A stretch of 64,000 bases of DNA from Daphnia pulex (lineage: Eukaryota > Arthropoda > Branchiopoda > Diplostraca > Daphniidae), in contig NC_060026.1 in assembly GCF_021134715.1 (NCBI RefSeq), forward strand, positions 3,906,001 through 3,970,000. Direction: 5' to 3'. The position numbers and the translations under genes were made by a program. The notes under the pieces were generated by a model. It saw nothing but the letters and a program-made list of their open reading frames with translations, ran no database searches and was not told the DNA's origin. This document shows, piece by piece, positions 59,474 through 64,000 of the stretch (the stretch's first letter is position 1; each line of letters starts with the position of its first letter).

Positions 59474-62400
59474 TTAGTAGCCAGTGTGGTTCGGAAGTTC
59501 ATCCTTGAATTCACCCGACTAATGAACCCTTTGATTGACTTCTGAGAAAAATCATTTCATCTATAGTTCCAGAGAAAATTGTTGATTAATCTTTGTAACT
59601 TGTACGAAAACTGTATCACCTTGCAAAGTATTGCACACAAGTCCCAAGGGTATCTTAGCCCTATGGGAAAACAATTTTCCTGGAAGCTATTATCCACCAA
59701 TTGGAAATTGATTCGTTAAAAACGTTAGCTTAGCCTCCTTAGAACTGGTAGCTAGGCTAATATTGTTAATGATGATAAAGTCGCCGATAATAAAAGCTTT
59801 AAACCATTTTTCCTTATTCTATGCCTCCTCAATAACACGTTAATTAATATTTTAGTATAATCGTTTCAAAACTTAAAGGCAGAATATGAAAGGGGTGGTG
59901 TCGTTGGAGTGGTGTATTCATATTAACCATTTCGAATGTTATCTTTGTTATGCAAATGCAGCAAGCTAAAAAAGCTGTTTTGAACTAGCAGAAGTCAAAA
60001 GTTACCAAAAAATTATTGGTAGCTAAACATCCATTCATAAGGATAAGTTTCTTGCTGGTACTCAACGTACTCAATACACTCAGCAGAAACATATAACTTT
60101 GAACTTACACGATGATGCCTAATCAGAATTCATTACGTAACATCTTGAAGGCGTTGCTTATTACCTTTCTCTTTTGACGTTGATAATAATCTAGTTTAAG
60201 TTTTGACGATCGATCGCACTCGTCGTGTACGCCGCTGGGTTCGGTTGGGTTGCACATATGGACCACGCCCACATTTCCCTTGACAAGTTCGTTACGAAAT
60301 TGAATTTAAACTAATATGGCCTGTTGAGCTGTCCAGCTGTCTGTGATGCGTGTGACTGTGACCTGTTCGGAGCAGTTCATTTTAATTTCGTTTCTAGACC
60401 CTGCTGCTGTGCTACTCATCTGCTAGCTTTTATTGGTTGTGTACGAACTCTTCAGATTGCGACAAATTAATCCGTGGACTGTGCACAGTTCTTTGTGTAA
60501 AGCAGCTGATAGCTCGCGACCTCAATGTCCAGTCTGAATCTATAGCTGCTGTTGCTCATTGTTTCATTTCTCCACTATTTGACCTGGTTCATCGTCATCA
60601 AGAGTTTTACAAATAATAATAGCCAAAGACCATTTTAAAAAGCATAGTGGCTTGAAGCCTTGAAAGCATTCGCCGTTCATTTGAGGTCTTGAGCAAATAC
60701 ATGTACAGCACAGCAAACATCCATATTTAATCTATACTGCTGTACAATATCGTATGCTGCATCCTCTGCTTGAGAACCTTATTTACGATCAAATATAGAT
60801 ATTATCCAATTATTAAAATATTATCCACGAAAGCAAAAATTTCATTTCGAATTGAACCCCCAACAAGTCGACGAGCATTTTTGTAAGCTATTGTCGTTTA
60901 CTTTTCCCATGTATATTATTGAAATCCTCCTCCCCTCCCTACTCTACCGGGTACCAACAACTTTAATTTTTAAAAATTATTCCGTCCATTTAAAAGAACA
61001 CTGTATTTTATTGCAGAACTTTCGAGATCTAATACATACTGCATAAGCTTTGGTAATAATGCGCTGTGTAGATTTTTGGAATCGAGTGACGTGCGAAAAT
61101 TCACGAACGCTCTATATATATACGACAGATCAAATGCAGTCAGAGAAGGGCCGTTATTGTATCTGCTCCAACCCCTTTCTTTTATCCGGCAGCTTTTCTT
61201 GACCTATTTTTGGCATTCGATTTTGTTCGTGTGATTCACGTGAATTATTCAGTAAAAGTCATGGTGTTTCAAACTGTGCGTGCTGTTGCGTATATTTTAG
61301 CAAAACCGCCTCGTCGATAGACAATGCTAAACAGAATCAAACCAAATCCTAGCTCTATACTGCTGCTGAGGAAACGAATAGAGGAAATGAGATGTTTTAC
61401 AAGGAAATTGCACGGACGTATATGTGTGTTGAAGCTTGATGAAATTGTGGCTTAATTAAATTACGAATATAAGAATTCCGTCTTATTATTTGCGTGTGTA
61501 AAAAAACGTAAAAAAATCACCCACCATTGTTCTTTTTATACATCATTATACTAACACGGCACCTTATAATTACCCACCTGTGTATTATTTAGGAGAAGCG
61601 CAAACTTTTGGCAGGAAAATGTATCTGCTCCCCAATACAGCAATGGATCAGACGAACTTATTCCTTAGGCCCGTAGTGGCCCAAATAAAGATATTGGGAA
61701 ACCGTGTCCTTCGCTGCTCTTCGCGATGTACGTGAGTGGCTTTGATTGATTTCCGGGAATCAAATCTCAGCACGCGCAACTCAAATGATCAATCGGCGTA
61801 TACTAATTCAAAATAGCTAAATAGTATAGTCAATAACACAGGCCGGCTTTTGATTGTTCACATTGTTCAGTTATTTTCTTGAGGTTGGGAATGACACGTT
61901 TGGCGAGATATAAAATCAATTGACAAAAATGCGTGAGCAAGCGCTTATATCACAGTTCTCCGAATTTGTGTTAATACATTTTTTTAAAATTTCAGTGTAG
62001 TTAATTAGTTATACAGCGTTTCTGCGTTTTTTATTTTTTGGTTCTGTTTCAGCCCCCTGTTCCGTATTTTATGTCAAGAAGCCGAATAGAAAAAAAAATG
62101 TTTCCGTCGCCTATAATAGCTTAGTTAAAGGCTATTATTTCTTTCAGAGAAGATTACGAACCGCTGTTTTAATCCCTAAATAGATACATTTTCGTATATG
62201 TTGGATTGCTACTGATTGCCATGTATCGTTAATTGGGTTGTCTGTTTCAGAGCTCCAAACAATATTTCATTTTCGCGTGACTTTACTCCCGTCGACTCCG
62301 TCGACTCCCACATACTTTCCATTTATTTTGATATCCTTTTCTTAGCATGACCTATTCAAACGAAAATTCGACTAGATAATTCATAATCAGTTTATAGTTC

Positions 62401-63176
62401 TCTTGTGACAAAAGCTCAGACATTCGCAGACTTTGCTCGTTCGTGCATTACGTATAAAGACAAGTTTTTCTTCAACTTCACCTTTTCAATGTATCCGAGA
62501 CGAGAAATGACGACACAAACGAGGATCAAGACCTTTGCTCTAGCTGTGTCTTTCGAAATATAATGGGTCTAGGTGGCCTGAAGCTGGAGAGCTGTAGTTT
62601 GACGACAATGAATAGAACTAGCTCATCAATTGGGATTTTAAAATGATAATACGAAACAGCAGAAATCGTACATATACAACTTTTCCCCTTTGTCAAAAAT
62701 TCATCCTACGCTTTGATCAAAGCCTATACATCTCGCGATATTTGAATATTTCTTTGAAAGTTGCTCTTTTTCACAAACTTGTTGTAGTGACGCAAGTCAC
62801 GCAACGGAAGTTATAGACAAAAAAACAGTGTATAATATATAGTTCGTCAAATATATCAGTTGTACAGCATCAGCAATATTTTTCAACTAAATTTTGTACA
62901 ACGAAATGGAAATAAAACCAGTTGTTGAGCAAACAAAATTTGACCATGGAAGCATAAGAAGAGCACCATACACACACACATGTACTGTATATATATAGAC
63001 AAGAGTCGCATCGGCTTTGCGTCAATATTACATAGCGATGGACCCAAATGGATTCGATGGAATAGATTTGAACTGGGATAAATCAGAGCATTTCAAACAA
63101 AGTTCAACATTTTTCTGGGAGTGCGTGGTGGGATGATAGGTATGTATACCGAGACAATAAAAAAATCAGCTGCAAA
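59474..63176. other. No gene identified
   Basis: AT-rich intergenic DNA with no recognisable exon on either strand. A small direct repeat GTCGACTCC lies near 62290-62310. AKH-receptor-like exons start at 63177. Confidence 0.45.
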
Positions 63177-64000
63177 TCAGAAGCTAGTTGTGGACGTCCG
63201 ATATCGGCATGGATGTGGGCGATTTTGACGATGTAACGAGCAGTGCTTGTGCGTCATGTGAATCGAGGCGGAGTCCACCGGCTCCGGATGTACCTCAACA
63301 GCATTGTCGGCAGCTGGTTCTGCTGTGCGACGCCTTTGTCCGACTATTAGTCCCGCTCGTACACTATCTCTATGGCAACAGAGTAATACGGTATAGTTGA
63401 TTAAAAATGAATGCCCAAATCTAATAGAATATTTAGCAACGCGCAACATGATCTAGCGATGTGATTTTTATTTTCTCCTCTGTCTAAAATTTGTTCAGAG
63501 GACATTTGTAACAAATCATAAAAATTGAGTAATATAATAAAAATTGACCAAACAAGATTAAAAAAACAGAATCATGGACTGACATAGATAAATAAAATAT
63601 GTTCAGTGGAAAAGTGATCAATACCTCAATAAAAAGTATGTAATCAAAATTGAGGAGTCAAAAGTTAAGGTGCAGAATAGCATGAGCAGACAGAAGACTT
63701 ACGTAAAGGCAGTGGAGAAGGAGCCGGGAAGCTTTCGACTTCTGCCGATATTGGGCTGCCATAGATGGAAAGCGCCATAGATGAGAGGATTGACAAGTGA
63801 ATTGCTCATGCCAAAAAAGAATATAGCCGACTGCATGTCCTCGCCCAACTTGAATGGAGAACACCAAAAAATATAATAAGGAAATCATTGAACCCAAAAA
63901 GGGAGCATCAAATAGAAATGCTGTAACTAACAGAAATGTCACCTTATCGTCAGGATTGAGAAAGATGAAAGTGATCATCATGAAGTAATACGGAGCCCAG
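63177..64000 (-). CDS. AKH/GnRH-type GPCR, C-terminal exons (partial)
   Basis: Three minus-strand exons are joined in phase: 63943-64000 (start off-window), 63703-63848 and 63177-63369, with introns of 94 and 333 bases. They encode the end of TM6 (WAPYYFMMITFIF), extracellular loop 3 (LNPDDKLGEDM), TM7 (QSAIFFFGMSNSLVNPLIYG, with the NPxxY motif), a cytoplasmic helix (AFHLWQ) and a 64-codon tail ending RYRTSTTSF. The TM7 wording is, from memory, that of arthropod adipokinetic hormone receptors, relatives of GnRH and corazonin receptors that couple peptide hormone to energy mobilisation. The last exon is the least certain: its acceptor (63370-63371) fits the phase, but the tail has no recognised homologue. 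Confidence 0.65.

Overview
The window looks like nuclear DNA of a branchiopod crustacean, most likely Daphnia. The evidence is short GT-AG introns of about 70-95 bases, arthropod-type TATA/TCAGT promoters, a clustered set of replication-dependent histone genes, a degenerate gene coding for the TTKAAEYY-type repeats that I associate with Daphnia secreted proteins, and proteins of arthropod type (Hsp90, IP3 receptor, nicotinic receptor, SEC14-like, an AKH-receptor-like GPCR).

Layout. 1-5.8 kb is gene-poor DNA with two non-autonomous DNA transposons; one (4634-5711) has an exact 8-base target duplication. 5862-9470 is a direct-repeat block, a broken Hsp90 locus whose interior is replaced by inositol-trisphosphate-receptor exons. 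11.5-13.0 kb (minus) holds an unrecognised, probably secreted, multi-exon gene with frame breaks. 14.2-15.0 kb (minus) holds a SEC14-like (CRAL-TRIO) pseudogene. 15.4-25.8 kb is dominated by tandem arrays of ~700 and ~830 base units. These surround a 2.7 kb single-copy island that carries the first coding exon of a nicotinic acetylcholine receptor subunit (21561-21809, plus). 25.8-34.6 kb is probably intron or intergenic DNA with only weak gene candidates.

The centrepiece is a large inverted duplication of ~18 kb (34.6-53.25 kb) centred at 43959. Each arm carries H3, H4, H2B and H2A as two divergent pairs (H3-H4, H2B-H2A), each gene with the canonical histone 3' stem-loop; no H1 is visible. 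Each arm also holds a broken repeat-protein gene and two MITEs. Near-identity runs from H2A/H2B out to the H4 coding region. The central ~400 bases and the H3-H4 promoter have diverged, while H3 coding sequence is again near-identical, so homogenisation is patchy. One H2B copy has a one-base insertion that replaces its C-terminus.

Directly outside the right arm (53262-57327) is a second Hsp90/IP3-receptor mosaic, in the same orientation as the 5.9-9.5 kb block but with different joints. The right end has a small proline-rich secreted protein gene (58686-59388, minus) and the last exons of a class A GPCR resembling the adipokinetic hormone receptor (63177-64000, minus, running off the window). 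The histone genes form one functional module for S-phase chromatin supply; the other genes are unrelated neighbours.
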